A DNA stretch of 55,231 nt from Paenisporosarcina sp. HGH0030 (GTDB taxonomy: Bacteria > Bacillota > Bacilli > Bacillales_A > Planococcaceae): the NCBI RefSeq assembly GCF_000411295.1, contig NZ_KE150422.1, forward strand, positions 468,618 to 523,848, given 5' to 3'. The translations under genes were made by a program, and so were the position numbers. Below the pieces are notes generated by a model. It was not told where the DNA came from and made no database searches. It saw only the letters and a list, made by a program, of their open reading frames with translations. This document shows, piece by piece, positions 27,216 to 37,057 of this stretch (its first letter is position 1; each line of letters starts with the position of its first letter).

Positions 27216-27833
27216 TTAGCTTAGCCCTTCAAATAGCAACACTCTTGCAGGTGAAGCGTCTGTACCCATTAATTTTAATGGTGCTGCCACCATAAAATAT
27301 TGTCCTTGCTCAATTTCCTTTAAGCGAAGTCCTTCTATTATAATGATGTTATTTGCAAATAACGTTTTATGCGTTGGATGCCCTTCTTGGCTTCTTTCGA
27401 TTCCAAGTGCATCAATTCCAATCCCTCGAATACCTACCTCAGAAAGATATTCTGCACCATCTTGTGCGAGGAAAATAAAATCAAAATTAAATGTTTCCTC
27501 AAATGAATTTTTCGTTTTTAATAAAACAAAATCGCCCTTTTGAATGTCAAACCCTTCTAAGTCCGCTTTTGAAACTCCATTTTCCACTTCAGTTAAATCG
27601 AATACTTTACACTGTCCTACAAGATTGTCTAATGGAATCGTTTCAAACGTATCACCATCAGTGACCATGTGTAGTGGGGCATCGATATGTGTTCCTGTAT
27701 GTACGTCGAAATCAAGCCGTGTTTCAGTCACATATCCATTTGTTATTGTATTTAATTTTGGTTGTTTTTCCGGTTTGTTCTTGTACACGGTCATTCCTTC
27801 ATAAATTGCACCTGTTACATCATGCATTTTCAT
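27216..27833 (-). CDS. Cyclase family hydrolase (kynurenine formamidase-like)
   Basis: 205 residues of the cyclase family (metal-dependent hydrolases that include kynurenine formamidase and isatin hydrolase). The metal-binding HTGTHIDAPLH is near residue 45 and a conserved GIDALGIER near 145. No tryptophan-degradation genes lie nearby, so the substrate is unknown. Starts at ATG 27833, after AAAGG. Single gene with its own terminator. Confidence 0.82.
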   Translation of the reverse strand: MKMHDVTGAIYEGMTVYKNKPEKQPKLNTITNGYVTETRLDFDVHTGTHIDAPLHMVTDGDTFETIPLDNLVGQCKVFDLTEVENGVSKADLEGFDIQKGDFVLLKTKNSFEETFNFDFIFLAQDGAEYLSEVGIRGIGIDALGIERSQEGHPTHKTLFANNIIIIEGLRLKEIEQGQYFMVAAPLKLMGTDASPARVLLFEGLS

Positions 27834-28084
27834 ATATAATCAACCTTTCCACTATCCAATATATTTTCTAGTTATAAAGCTATCCTCGCATGTCATTTGT
27901 GAAATTGTCTAGTGAAACTGCTTTGTTCTCTATAAACATGGCTTTACTATAGGATCTATTAAATGATGTTGTTATTCGTAACTGAACTGGGAAGACCACG
28001 CAGTGAGGACGATGTTAATTCGAAGGTTTCTTTGTTCACTCAATTTCGCTTATGTATCTTAATTCCTCCCTTTATGAGCAAACT

Positions 28085-28171
28085 AAAGTATACTTTTATA
28101 CACTATTTGTTTTTAATGTGCGTACTTACATAATTCGGATGAAGTTAGTATACTGAGAACTGATTATCAGT
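28085..28171 (+). promoter_or_regulatory. zwf operon promoter with flanking palindromes
   Basis: -35 TTACAT (28126-28131), 17-bp spacer, -10 TATACT (28149-28154). A perfect 13-base dyad ACTGATTATCAGT (28159-28171) covers the start region and a 12-base palindrome AAAGTATACTTT (28085-28096) is upstream. These could be operators; the regulator is unknown. The rest of the 27834-28218 spacer shows nothing recognised. Confidence 0.6.
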
Positions 28172-28218
28172 AATGGTTTAAACAAAATACTGATTGTAAA
28201 AGTTGGAGGTAATTGAAT

Positions 28219-29736
28219 ATGAGGAACGATAATCTCGAAGAAGGATTTGACCTGAAAGATCGTTTACTTGATTTCCAAGAAGAATGGTTTATGCAAGACA
28301 TGACCTTTGTTTTATTTGGAGCAACAGGAGACTTAGCACAACGAAAATTATTTCCTGCTTTATATAATTTACACCTTGATGGTAAATTACCCGATACCAT
28401 TTCTATAGTTGCTTTAGGCAGAAACTATTTTTCAAACGAAGAGTTTCAGTCCAAAGTGGAAAAAGCGCTTCAAGCTTATTCTAGAAGAGCTACACAACCA
28501 TCTGGTTTGCAAGATTTTTTAACCAAATTTCGGTACTGTTCATTTGATGCGACAGACAAAGATTCCTATCAACATTTGAACGAGCTCATTGAAAACAGAG
28601 AAAATGAGTTAGGTATTCCACAAAACCGACTATTCTATTTGTCTGTTGCCCCAAGTCTGGTTGATGTTATTACGTCAACTCTTAATTCAAGTGGAATATG
28701 CCAAAACAATGGATGGAAGCGTCTCATAGTGGAAAAACCATTTGGAAGTGATTTAGAGACGGCAAGACAATTAAATAAAAACTTGAGCAAGACTTTCAGC
28801 GAAGATGAAATCTACAGAATTGATCACTATCTAGGAAAACCAATGGTCCAAAATCTTGAAACCTTAGTTTTGGCCAATCCAGCACTGAAATCATTACTAG
28901 ATCGTAAACAAATTTCGAATGTCCAAATTACAGCAAGTGAAACTGTTGGGGTTGAAACTCGGGCTGATTATTACGATCGAGCAGGAGCCATTCGTGATAT
29001 GGTTCAGAACCATCTTCTTCAGTTAGTTATGATGACAGCCATTCACCTTCCAGAGAAAATAACGGCAGAAGAAATTCGAGTGAAAAAGATGGAAATTATT
29101 GAATCTCTTCGACCAATCCTGAAAGAACATGCATACCAGGATGTTGTCCGCGGTCAGTACGAATTTGGAGAGATTCAAGGTACTCCAGTTTATGGCTATA
29201 AAGAAGAGCCTGGTGTTGATGGTTCCTCAAAAAATGATACTTATTTCGCGGCTCGCTTATATATTGATAATCCATCTTGGAGTGGAATACCTTTTTATAT
29301 ACGCACTGGGAAAAGAATGAATGAGAAGTCTACACGGATTGTCATTGAGTTTAAGAACAAGATGAAAGATTCAGATTTGCTACAAGGAATCACTCCGAAT
29401 TTATTAATCCTCGAGATTAGTCCAAACGAAAGTATTTCTTTACGGGTGAACATGAAAGATCCTTCTAGTAATCGTTTTGAACCTGCATGGATTAACTTCT
29501 CGACCAATTCGGAAAGTCAGCCGGAAGCATATGAACTTCTTCTATTTGATGCAATGCTCGGTAATGCAACCTTCTTCTCCCATTGGAAAGAAGTCGAATT
29601 ATCATGGAAGTGGATCCAACCGTTATTGGAAGCATTTCAGGAGGATCTGTTGCCTTTATATTCTTATCCTGCAGGCTCAACAGGTCCAGATGAGGCAAAC
29701 CAACTATTGCTATCCGATGAAATTAAGTGGTGGTAG
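28219..29736 (+). CDS. zwf: Glucose-6-phosphate 1-dehydrogenase
   Basis: Oxidises glucose 6-phosphate to 6-phosphogluconolactone, making NADPH. 505 residues. Rossmann start FGATGDLAQRKLFPALY near 33 and substrate site RIDHYLGKPMVQNL near 203 are intact. ATG 28219 lies nine bases after GGAGG; the in-frame TTG six bases earlier is too close to it. First gene of an operon with pgi and gnd. No lactonase gene is seen in the operon. Confidence 0.96.
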   Translation: MRNDNLEEGFDLKDRLLDFQEEWFMQDMTFVLFGATGDLAQRKLFPALYNLHLDGKLPDTISIVALGRNYFSNEEFQSKVEKALQAYSRRATQPSGLQDFLTKFRYCSFDATDKDSYQHLNELIENRENELGIPQNRLFYLSVAPSLVDVITSTLNSSGICQNNGWKRLIVEKPFGSDLETARQLNKNLSKTFSEDEIYRIDHYLGKPMVQNLETLVLANPALKSLLDRKQISNVQITASETVGVETRADYYDRAGAIRDMVQNHLLQLVMMTAIHLPEKITAEEIRVKKMEIIESLRPILKEHAYQDVVRGQYEFGEIQGTPVYGYKEEPGVDGSSKNDTYFAARLYIDNPSWSGIPFYIRTGKRMNEKSTRIVIEFKNKMKDSDLLQGITPNLLILEISPNESISLRVNMKDPSSNRFEPAWINFSTNSESQPEAYELLLFDAMLGNATFFSHWKEVELSWKWIQPLLEAFQEDLLPLYSYPAGSTGPDEANQLLLSDEIKWW

Positions 29737-29768
29737 AAAAAAGTAAAAATCAAAAGGAGTGACGAAAT

Positions 29769-31112
29769 ATGACAGTTTCATTTGATTTCACCAATGTTTT
29801 ATCGTTCATGAAAAACAGTGAACTTGAAAATCTAAGTGAATTTGTAAAACAATCGCATAATCAAATTCACCAACAAACAGGACCAGGTTCTGACTACTTA
29901 GGGTGGGTTAACTGGCCACTTACCTACGATAAAGAGGAATTTGCCCGAGTGAAGCATGCTGCTAAACGAATTCAACAACAGTCAGACGCGCTGATAGTTA
30001 TTGGTATTGGTGGCTCTTATCTAGGGTCTAAGGCAGCCATAGAGGCTTTAGCACATACGTTTCATAATCAAGTCAAAGAGAATACACAAATATATTTTGC
30101 TGGACATAATATTAGCTCGACCTACATCGAACATTTACTACAAGTGTTAGAGGGAAAAGACATTTCTATTAATATTATTTCCAAATCAGGGACAACTACA
30201 GAGCCTGCTTTAGCCTTCCGTATTTTCCGCACATTTATGGAGAAGAAGTATGGGAAAGAAGAGGCAAAGAATCGAATTTATGTGACTACCGATCAGAGCA
30301 AGGGTGCTCTTCGGAAGCTTGCGGTCGAAGAAGGTTACGAAACATTTGTTATTCCGGACAACATAGGGGGACGTTACTCAGTTCTGACGCCTGTTGGTTT
30401 ACTGCCAATCGCAGTAGCTGGTCTTAATATTGACCAAGTGATGGATGGAGCAAAAGCTGCATACCACAAATATAATGATCCCGTTCTTGCTACAAATGAG
30501 AGTTACCAATATGCCGCAGTAAGAAATATTTTCTATAATAAAGGAAAATCAATAGAATTGTTTGTAAGCTATGAGCCTCGTCTGCACTTTGTAGCGGAAT
30601 GGTGGAAACAGCTTTTCGGAGAAAGTGAAGGGAAAGATGAAAAAGGTCTCTTCCCAGCTTCAGTTAACTTCTCAACGGATTTACATTCGATGGGCCAGTA
30701 TGTTCAAGAAGGGCGTCGTCTTTTCATAGAAACAGTTCTACAGGTAAAAAACTCTTCAATCGAACGTATCATTCAAGAGGACGTCGACAATATGGACGGT
30801 CTGAATTTCTTAACTGGAAAAACAATGGATGAAGTGAACAAAAAGGCAGCACTCGGAACTACCCTCGCTCACATCGATGGAGGTGTTCCAAATTTGTTAA
30901 TAGAGCTAGACGAACTCAATGAATTCACCTTTGGGGAAATGGTCTATTTCTTCGAAAAAGCTTGTGCAATAAGTGGAACTTTACTCGGTGTAAATCCATT
31001 TGACCAGCCAGGAGTTGAAGCTTACAAAAATAATATGTTTGCGTTACTTGGCAAAGATGGTTTTGAAAAAGAAAAAGAAGAACTAGAGAACCGCCTATCC
31101 ATATTAGGTTAA
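29769..31112 (+). CDS. pgi: Glucose-6-phosphate isomerase
   Basis: Interconverts glucose 6-phosphate and fructose 6-phosphate. 447 residues, the short Gram-positive form. [14 protein letters not shown] near 78, [14 protein letters not shown] near 140 and the [13 protein letters not shown] block near 200 are family motifs. AAAGGAGTGACGAAAT precedes ATG. It sits 32 bases after zwf. Placement between zwf and gnd links glycolysis to the pentose phosphate branch; it may be a second copy, which cannot be judged from this window. Confidence 0.96.
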   Translation: MTVSFDFTNVLSFMKNSELENLSEFVKQSHNQIHQQTGPGSDYLGWVNWPLTYDKEEFARVKHAAKRIQQQSDALIVIGIGGSYLGSKAAIEALAHTFHNQVKENTQIYFAGHNISSTYIEHLLQVLEGKDISINIISKSGTTTEPALAFRIFRTFMEKKYGKEEAKNRIYVTTDQSKGALRKLAVEEGYETFVIPDNIGGRYSVLTPVGLLPIAVAGLNIDQVMDGAKAAYHKYNDPVLATNESYQYAAVRNIFYNKGKSIELFVSYEPRLHFVAEWWKQLFGESEGKDEKGLFPASVNFSTDLHSMGQYVQEGRRLFIETVLQVKNSSIERIIQEDVDNMDGLNFLTGKTMDEVNKKAALGTTLAHIDGGVPNLLIELDELNEFTFGEMVYFFEKACAISGTLLGVNPFDQPGVEAYKNNMFALLGKDGFEKEKEELENRLSILG

Positions 31113-31130
31113 AAGGAATGAGGTAAGGAT

Positions 31131-32546
31131 ATGATGAAACAACAAATCGGTGTTATTGGTTTAGGCGTGATGGGATTGAATCTTGCGCTCAATATGGAAA
31201 GTAAAGGCTTTTCGGTATCTGTCTATGATTACTGGACAGATAGAACAGAAGAATTATCCAACAAAGAAGCGAAAGATAAAAATATTCACGGTACTTACAG
31301 CATAGAAGATTTCGTCGCTTCTTTAGAAGCACCACGCAAAATATTATTGATGGTTAAAGCTGGAGATACAACGGATACGGTCATTGAGTCTCTTATCCCT
31401 CACCTTCAACAAGGCGATATTATTATGGACGGCGGAAATTCATTCTTTGAAGATACGAATAGACGTACAGCTAACTTAAAAGAAGTAGGTCTACATTTCA
31501 TTGGTGCAGGAGTTTCGGGTGGAGAAGAAGGAGCTCGTAACGGCCCTTCTATTATGCCAGGCGGATCGAAAGAAGCTTATGAACAGGTTGAACCAATTCT
31601 TAATGCCATTTCTGCTAAAGTAGATGGTACTCCTTGCAGTACCTACATGGGACCTGATGGGGCAGGACATTATGTGAAGATGGTTCATAACGGAATTGAG
31701 TATGGAGATATGCAACTGATCTCTGAAGCTTATTTCATCATGAAACATGCTCTTGGTCTTTCAACTCAGGAATTGCATGAAATATTTGCCGAGTGGAACA
31801 AAGGCGAGCTTGATAGCTATCTTATCGAAATCACTGCGGACATTTTCACTAAGATCGATGAAGAAAGCGGAAATCCACTCGTTGATCAGATTTTAGATGT
31901 TGCCGGCCAAAAAGGGACAGGAAAATGGACAAGTCAAAATGCTCTGGATTTGGGTGTTTCTCTCCCAATCGTTACAGAGTCCGTATTTGCACGATTTATT
32001 TCTTCTGTTAAGGAAGAGCGCGTTGCAGCAAGCAAAATTCTTAAAGGCCCTGAGTCGAAAAAATATGCAGGGGATTCAAAAGAATTGATTGAAGCGATTC
32101 GTAAAGCTTTGTATATGAGCAAAATTTGTTCATATGCACAAGGATTTGCCCAAATGCGTGCAGCATCCGAGGAGTATGGTTGGAATATTCCTTATGGGGA
32201 TGTAGCTATGATTTTCCGCGGAGGTTGTATCATTCGTGCACAGTTCTTACAAAAGATTAAAGAAGCTTTTGACAAGAACAGCGACTTGCCTAACCTATTA
32301 GTTGATCCGTACTTCCAAGAAATCGTAGGAGAATATCAGAGTTCCCTTCGCGAAGTATTAGGCTTAGCAATTCAACAAGGAATTCCAACGCCTGCTTTCT
32401 CAAGTGCATTAGCTTACTATGATAGCTATCGTACTGAGACATTGCCAGCCAATCTTATCCAAGCACAGCGCGATTACTTTGGTGCACATACCTACCAACG
32501 TACAGACAAAGATGGCGTATTCCATACTGAATGGTCAGCTAAATAA
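31131..32546 (+). CDS. gnd: 6-phosphogluconate dehydrogenase (decarboxylating)
   Basis: Turns 6-phosphogluconate into ribulose 5-phosphate, CO2 and NADPH. 471 residues. Cofactor loop [13 protein letters not shown] at the start, [20 protein letters not shown] region near 125 and [13 protein letters not shown] near 183 are intact; the C-terminus runs to the usual swap tail (FHTEWSAK). Eighteen bases after pgi. Either of the two first Met codons can serve; AGGTAAGG precedes them. Confidence 0.96.
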   Translation: MMKQQIGVIGLGVMGLNLALNMESKGFSVSVYDYWTDRTEELSNKEAKDKNIHGTYSIEDFVASLEAPRKILLMVKAGDTTDTVIESLIPHLQQGDIIMDGGNSFFEDTNRRTANLKEVGLHFIGAGVSGGEEGARNGPSIMPGGSKEAYEQVEPILNAISAKVDGTPCSTYMGPDGAGHYVKMVHNGIEYGDMQLISEAYFIMKHALGLSTQELHEIFAEWNKGELDSYLIEITADIFTKIDEESGNPLVDQILDVAGQKGTGKWTSQNALDLGVSLPIVTESVFARFISSVKEERVAASKILKGPESKKYAGDSKELIEAIRKALYMSKICSYAQGFAQMRAASEEYGWNIPYGDVAMIFRGGCIIRAQFLQKIKEAFDKNSDLPNLLVDPYFQEIVGEYQSSLREVLGLAIQQGIPTPAFSSALAYYDSYRTETLPANLIQAQRDYFGAHTYQRTDKDGVFHTEWSAK

Positions 32547-32555
32547 CGATAAACA

Positions 32556-32606
32556 AAAAGCATCTGTTGCCGAAACAACGAATCGTTTCGGCAGCTGATG
32601 CTTTTT
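32556..32606 (+). terminator. Terminator of zwf-pgi-gnd
   Basis: AAAAGCATC..GCCGAAAC pairs with GTTTCGGC..GATGCTTTTT, a long stem with T run, ten bases after gnd stops. Confidence 0.92.
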
Positions 32607-32678
32607 CATGTCGATTGTACGTTTTATGCGAAAACAAAAAAATGCCCGTAAAGACATTCTGAGTTTTAAAATATTTTA

Positions 32679-32885
32679 TTAGAATGTCAATTCAACTGAA
32701 ATCAGCTCTTTACCACTACTTTCGTAGATTTCTCCATTCCCCAAAACAACTTCGAATGGTGAATCTTTTTCATTAACTTCTTTTAAATGAATGACTACAT
32801 CCCAAACGACTATATCCCAATATCCTGAGCTTGCAACAGGGAGGGCAATTTGATCACCATTCTTAAATTTAAGAATCACCTTCAC
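32679..32885 (-). CDS. Small hypothetical protein, 68 residues
   Basis: Beta-rich, soluble, with no membrane segment (KVILKFKNGDQIALP, then WDIVVWDVVIHL). GTG start at 32885 follows a GGGGGGAG site. Family not recognised. A hairpin was not seen immediately after it, and it stands alone between the gnd terminator and vanW. Confidence 0.6.
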   Translation of the reverse strand: MKVILKFKNGDQIALPVASSGYWDIVVWDVVIHLKEVNEKDSPFEVVLGNGEIYESSGKELISVELTF

Positions 32886-33036
32886 CTTTTTCTCCCCCCT
32901 CCCGTTTTACTATTATTCTACGTAAGGAAATCGATTTTATTTAGGTAAACAAAAAAAACGCCCAGGTGGACGTCCTCTAAGTCGTGTAATTTCAACACTT
33001 TTTCCATTTTTTATGGTTTAACATGATAGAACATCA

Positions 33037-33819
33037 TTAAAGATATTTCACCTCTGAAAAGTTTTTAATAAGTAGGGATTCATCTATATGATTCCCTGTT
33101 CTCTTATCAACAACTTTTCTCCAAATTTCATTTTCCCGAAAATTATTGCCGCTAATTTTTAAAAATCTATGGTTTCTCTCCTGAATATGATAAGAAAATC
33201 TCCATTCTTTATTAGTAGAAATTGTCCCTTTTAAATGATTACTTGTTACCCAAATTCTAATTTGGAAAGATTGATTAGTTGGATTTCTAAATCTTAAATC
33301 TATGTAATTGTAAAACACACTTGCACCACTTCCAAAAGGAAGAACTCTTCCCTCGTCAGGAAAGGGGTCAAAGCTATGATGGTGTCGTTCTATTACTTCT
33401 AATGGGGTATGAAGAACCATCCAATAAAGAAGATTTGCTAATTGACAAATTCCACCTCCGACACCTGTTTTAACTTCACCCATTGAAAGTTGCATCCCCT
33501 CAATATATCCTTTTCTCTTAGTTGTTTTTCCGACTAATTCCCAAAAAGAAAAAACTTCTCCAGGATTTATTATGATGCCGTCGATTTTACTAGCTGCCAG
33601 TTTTAGATTAGTGATTTTATTTTCTTGGAGCTGTGGATCACTATTACCTAATTTTCTTCTTAAGAGTGATTGGTGTTTCTTACAAGTAAATGGATAAGTA
33701 TCCTTTCCATAATTTTTAGCAAATCTCCTTTTATCCTTTATATTTCGAATATAACGGAAAAGTCGCTTTTGGCTAATTCTGAGACGATAAAATATTGGAT
33801 GTATTTCCGATATTCTCAT
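33037..33819 (-). CDS. VanW family protein
   Basis: 260 residues. The VanW core is clear: INPGEVFSFWELVGKTT near 105, GMQLSMGEVKTGVGGGICQL near 130-150 (split here) and HHHSFDPFPD and VLPFGSGASVFYNYIDL near 185. No signal peptide or G5 domain, so it is the short cytoplasmic-looking form. VanW occurs in some vancomycin-resistance clusters but its function is unknown, and no other van genes are here. ATG 33819 follows GAGGTGG. Repeat copies stand just upstream. Confidence 0.88.
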   Translation of the reverse strand: MRISEIHPIFYRLRISQKRLFRYIRNIKDKRRFAKNYGKDTYPFTCKKHQSLLRRKLGNSDPQLQENKITNLKLAASKIDGIIINPGEVFSFWELVGKTTKRKGYIEGMQLSMGEVKTGVGGGICQLANLLYWMVLHTPLEVIERHHHSFDPFPDEGRVLPFGSGASVFYNYIDLRFRNPTNQSFQIRIWVTSNHLKGTISTNKEWRFSYHIQERNHRFLKISGNNFRENEIWRKVVDKRTGNHIDESLLIKNFSEVKYL

Positions 33820-33870
33820 GTTCCCACCTCTGGTCCTTAAAGATGAATTTTTTAATATTCTATTCTCTGT

Positions 33871-33899
33871 TATTCAACGAAAGCACCAGTTAGTTAAAG
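33871..33899. repeat. Short palindromic repeat, copy 1
   Basis: TATTCAACGAAAGCACCAG then TTAGTTAAAG: a diverged copy of the element best seen at 37853-37886. Confidence 0.45.
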
Positions 33900-33902
33900 A
33901 AA

Positions 33903-34280
33903 TCATTCCTTATTAACAAACCTATAGACTTCTTCAGCTGAACTACTGGTTAGTGTGTAAATAGTGGTCGTGTCTTTTCTATTCATAATCGTTCCTTCTT
34001 CTTCTGTTATCCAAAGTGAGTAATACTCTTCATCAAGACTAAAGCTATACACCGGATTTGCCATATTAGCAATACCAGGTACCTTTTTTGAATCGTTTAC
34101 TGCTCTTTCAAAAATCCCTATTTCTTCTGCACCTTTTAGTTCTAAATGTCTCTTCTTAATGTCAGAGTTTGCACCAGAATTACTTTCAGCCCCTACACCA
34201 CTTATATCATTCTTTGATTCTTGAGAACCACCGAATAATGCAAAACCAATTATGGCAAATAATATAAGTATTTTTTTCAT
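33903..34280 (-). CDS. Small exported protein of unknown function
   Basis: 125 residues. A short N-terminal hydrophobic stretch (KKILILFAIIGFALFGG) suggests export or anchoring; there is no lipobox Cys. The rest is acidic, with YSFSLDEEYYSLWITEEEG near 80 giving a beta-like fold. GGGGGGAG precedes ATG 34280. Family not recognised. It lies between two repeat copies. Confidence 0.65.
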   Translation of the reverse strand: MKKILILFAIIGFALFGGSQESKNDISGVGAESNSGANSDIKKRHLELKGAEEIGIFERAVNDSKKVPGIANMANPVYSFSLDEEYYSLWITEEEGTIMNRKDTTTIYTLTSSSAEEVYRFVNKE

Positions 34281-34310
34281 AATTCTCCCCCCTTAACTCT
34301 TTAATCTAAC

Positions 34311-34378
34311 CCTCACCGTTAGTTCAATAAGAAAAAGCTGCTCATTCATTATTATGAGTGCCTACTTGTTTCGGGTTG
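34311..34378. repeat. Repeat element, copy 2
   Basis: CCGTTAGTTCAATAAG, A-rich spacer and a hairpin CTCAT..ATGAG. Same frame as copies at 38271 and 38654 but with a different, short stem. Confidence 0.5.
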
Positions 34379-34394
34379 GTTCTCGCTCCCTACA

Positions 34395-34436
34395 AAAAAG
34401 AATCCGGAACAGGTAGCGAGGGATGCCTGTTCCGGA
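34395..34436 (-). terminator. Terminator of the IseA-like gene
   Basis: TCCGGAACAG pairs with CTGTTCCGGA around a 13-nt loop, followed by T run on the minus strand. Confidence 0.88.
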
Positions 34437-34449
34437 ACATGGTTAAAAA

Positions 34450-35820
34450 TTATTGCCAGCTGACCGTGCCGATGCGGTCAATCTTGAATTGCATAGAACC
34501 CGTCGGTTGGATATAGAAATACATCAAGTTTTCACCGTTTACAAGTGGGCCTTTATAGCCTGGGGCAAGTTGGGCAGTGAATTTAACCAGGAATTCCACT
34601 TGGTTGTCGCTGCGGTTTACTTCAGTCATTTTTTGGAATTCGACTTTTTTGATGCCTTTTCTGAATTCTTCCACATTGAATGTGGAAGAGGCCAGGAATT
34701 GTTCTTTTACTACTTTGGCATCAACCAGCAGATAATTGAAGAAGATGAAAGCAGGATTCACATTGCCAGGAATGTCGAGATCACAGTATGGCGCTTTGCT
34801 TACTCTCCACCCCGCCTTATCTTCGAACTGGTATTCGACGATGTACATAAGCACATCACCTGATTCGCCAAATGGCACAGTTACGCGATAGAACTTCGTG
34901 TCTTTCACGGTTTTTATGAATTCGACTTTTGATTTTGCCCATTGAGCCGTCGAACCTCCGTCCGCTTCCAATTGCGCGAGTTTGCCTTTGTATTCGATGA
35001 TTCCACGCTCTTTGAAGAATTGCTCTGCAAGGGCAGGCGTCATGGATTGTTTCAAGTAAGCTATCAGTTCATATTTCGTGTCTATGTCGCTGGATAGGTA
35101 ACGGTAAGTTTTGCCGTCGTGGCTGAATGTTTTGTATTCGCCTTCACGGTAAGCGCCGCCCTTTTGAATATAACTTTCCGCTTTACCATATTTCGTTGCC
35201 AGGTCCAAAGCTAGTGCATCGTTCATGACATTGTTGATATCAAGCTTAGGTTCCTTGCTAATCCGCCATCCGATTTTTTTGGTGTATTTATACTCCACGA
35301 TATAGCTTTGCGTGGTCTTTGAATCCCCAACAGGAACCGTCAAACGAAATACTTTTGACTTGCTTTCGGATTTGATTAGTTGAGCTGTGGCTTTTGTCCA
35401 GTTCAGCAAAGAACCACCATCAGCCTCGACTTGCGCAAGTTTTCCATTGAATGAAATAATCCCTTGGTTTTTGATGAATTGTTCTGCTGCAGCTGGTTCA
35501 AGTGATTTCCCAAGCAGGGCGAGCAGCTCTTTTTTCGTATCAATTGAAGAGGACAGATAACGGTACGTCTTTCCATTTTGCTTGAATGTTTTGTACTCGC
35601 CGTTTTTATAATCCCCACCACGCTGTACATAAGCCGAAGTTTTGCTCCATTCCACTGCAAGACTTACCGCTTGGTTTGTTGTGAAATCAATCTTCTTATT
35701 GTGAACTGGCTGGATGATTTTTGAGTATTCAGTGGCTGATGCAACATTATTTTGAAACAATGGGACGATGGTCAATGCAGCTGTTAATCCGAGGCATAAC
35801 AATGTTTTTCCTTTTTTCAT
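34450..35820 (-). CDS. Secreted protein with two IseA-type (DL-endopeptidase inhibitor) domains
   Basis: 456 residues with a signal peptide ending near ASATEY. Two repeats of about 150 residues follow (about 50-200 and 205-345), sharing GEYKTF, GKTYRYLSS.IDTK.EL, GKLAQ.EADGGS and GWR.S. This is the IseA (YoeB) fold, which inhibits cell-wall DL-endopeptidases in B. subtilis; there it is a single domain of about 180 residues. A further 110-residue C-terminal part (NVEEFRKGIKKVEF) is unrecognised. ATG 35820 follows GGGGG; a dyad CCAACATT-13-AATGTTGG (35854-35882) upstream could be an operator. Confidence 0.72.
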   Translation of the reverse strand: MKKGKTLLCLGLTAALTIVPLFQNNVASATEYSKIIQPVHNKKIDFTTNQAVSLAVEWSKTSAYVQRGGDYKNGEYKTFKQNGKTYRYLSSSIDTKKELLALLGKSLEPAAAEQFIKNQGIISFNGKLAQVEADGGSLLNWTKATAQLIKSESKSKVFRLTVPVGDSKTTQSYIVEYKYTKKIGWRISKEPKLDINNVMNDALALDLATKYGKAESYIQKGGAYREGEYKTFSHDGKTYRYLSSDIDTKYELIAYLKQSMTPALAEQFFKERGIIEYKGKLAQLEADGGSTAQWAKSKVEFIKTVKDTKFYRVTVPFGESGDVLMYIVEYQFEDKAGWRVSKAPYCDLDIPGNVNPAFIFFNYLLVDAKVVKEQFLASSTFNVEEFRKGIKKVEFQKMTEVNRSDNQVEFLVKFTAQLAPGYKGPLVNGENLMYFYIQPTGSMQFKIDRIGTVSWQ

Positions 35821-36159
35821 CTTTAATTTTACCCCCATTTTTTGTTTTTATTTCCAACATTTCCTTAGACGAATAATGTTGGCATACAGTTTCACTAATT
35901 AAAAAATAATTTTTATATTTCCGTTTTTTCTATTTCACTTCAAACGTTCTAGCTCTGGAAATAATGGCTGAGACAGGAACAGATCTCGACGGTACCGAAA
36001 GCTTTTTATGGAAAAAGGCCGTGTCACAAAGCGACGCAACAAAAATTATCTTTTTGCACGTTACGAAAGACATGAAAAAAGAGGTCACCATTAAGTTAAA
36101 AAACTTATGGAAGACCTCTAAATTTTTTTAAAAAAAGAACGTACTTTCGGTAACATATT
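35821..36159. other. Non-coding stretch upstream of padR
   Basis: Contains the dyad at 35854-35882 and a hairpin at 36075-36130 (AGAGGTC..GACCTCT with inner AAGTT/AACTT, then T run rightward). A 55-codon frame from 35961 runs through that hairpin and has no good ribosome site; I do not accept it as a gene. Confidence 0.5.
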
Positions 36160-36191
36160 ACTGTTGATGACAGTATACTGTTATTAACAGT
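36160..36191 (+). promoter_or_regulatory. Tandem operator dyads of padR
   Basis: ACTGTTGATGACAGT (36160-36174) and ACTGTTATTAACAGT (36177-36191) are two near-identical dyads 17 bp apart, covering a TATACT box (36174-36179). PadR repressors commonly bind such paired dyads at their own promoters. Confidence 0.7.
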
Positions 36192-36240
36192 AATATTCGC
36201 TGGGAAAAATTTCACATTTATTTTAGGAGGTTATAATTTC

Positions 36241-36582
36241 ATGAAACATACAGGGAGACATACAGGTGCATTTCTTTTGCTGTTTTTAACAGAGGGTGAT
36301 AGCTATGGCGGGAGACTTCTGCAGAAATGTGAAGAAGAGCTTCCCCTCAATCCAATAGATAGTGCCATCTTATATCGCACATTAAAAACATTAGAGAAAG
36401 AAGGTGCTGTTGAGTCTTATTTGGACACATCTAATCAAGATAAGCCGATGAAAATGTACAAAATTACTACAGTTGGAAAAAGAAAATTAGAAGATTTTCA
36501 AATAGATATCGAAGAAAAAATTAAGAATTTATCATTTTTCTTAAATAAATACAAAAAATGGAGGGAGTCTAATCATGATTAA
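36241..36582 (+). CDS. PadR family transcriptional regulator
   Basis: 113 residues. Winged helix of the PadR type: HTGAFLLLFLTEGDSYGGRLLQ, AILYRTLKTLEKEGAVES and MKMYKITTVGK; short C-terminal helix for dimerisation. These repressors answer to small molecules or stress. AGGAGG stands ten bases before ATG. Overlaps the next gene by eight bases, so it probably controls the two permease genes and itself. Confidence 0.9.
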   Translation: MKHTGRHTGAFLLLFLTEGDSYGGRLLQKCEEELPLNPIDSAILYRTLKTLEKEGAVESYLDTSNQDKPMKMYKITTVGKRKLEDFQIDIEEKIKNLSFFLNKYKKWRESNHD

Positions 36583-37057
36583 TGGTGCTATCCTTTACGG
36601 TATAGCTATTATTCTTATCAGTATTTCTTTTATAAAAGATCGAAATAAAACAAAAGATGCTCTATTAAAGTCATGGAAAAGCTTTCGTAATATTATACCT
36701 GACATGTTATCAATTATGCTTTTTGTTGGCCTATCACTATCTATTTTAACTCCATCCTTAATTTCTTCAATCATTGGAGAAAAATCTGGATTGATAGGTA
36801 TTATTTATTCGACATTACTCGGATCTATTGCACTAGTTCCTAGCTTTGTTGTATTTCCTCTTGGACATACGTTAGTCCAAAATGGTGCAGGACTCCCTCA
36901 AGTAGCTGTATTAATGTCTACATTAATGTCCGTAGGAATCACAACTTTACCTATGGAGCAAAAGATATTCGGACGTAGCTTTGCCTATTCTCGCAACGCA
37001 TCTGCATTGTTAATGTCTCTAATATTTTCATATATTATTTGGCTGGTGATGGTATGA
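36575..37057 (+). CDS. Half-size permease, N-half (ArsP/DUF318-like)
   Basis: 160 residues with about five hydrophobic segments. The block IIGEKSGLIGIIYSTLLGS then VPSFVVFPLG and NGAGLPQVAVLMS matches one half of the PF03773 permease family (YraQ/ArsP type). Full-length members of about 300 residues hold two such halves in one chain. Here the gene ends ATGA, overlapping the start of the other half. Substrate unknown; relatives export organo-arsenicals. Controlled by the adjoining padR. Confidence 0.72.
   Translation: MINGAILYGIAIILISISFIKDRNKTKDALLKSWKSFRNIIPDMLSIMLFVGLSLSILTPSLISSIIGEKSGLIGIIYSTLLGSIALVPSFVVFPLGHTLVQNGAGLPQVAVLMSTLMSVGITTLPMEQKIFGRSFAYSRNASALLMSLIFSYIIWLVMV

Noticed and set aside
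35981-36004. Cluster of BglII, KpnI and HindIII sites that looks like a cloning linker
   Set aside because: Flanking sequence is continuous with the genome and no vector sequence is present; chance is adequate.
35961-36128. 55-codon reading frame upstream of padR
   Set aside because: No proper ribosome site, and its last third is a terminator-like hairpin.
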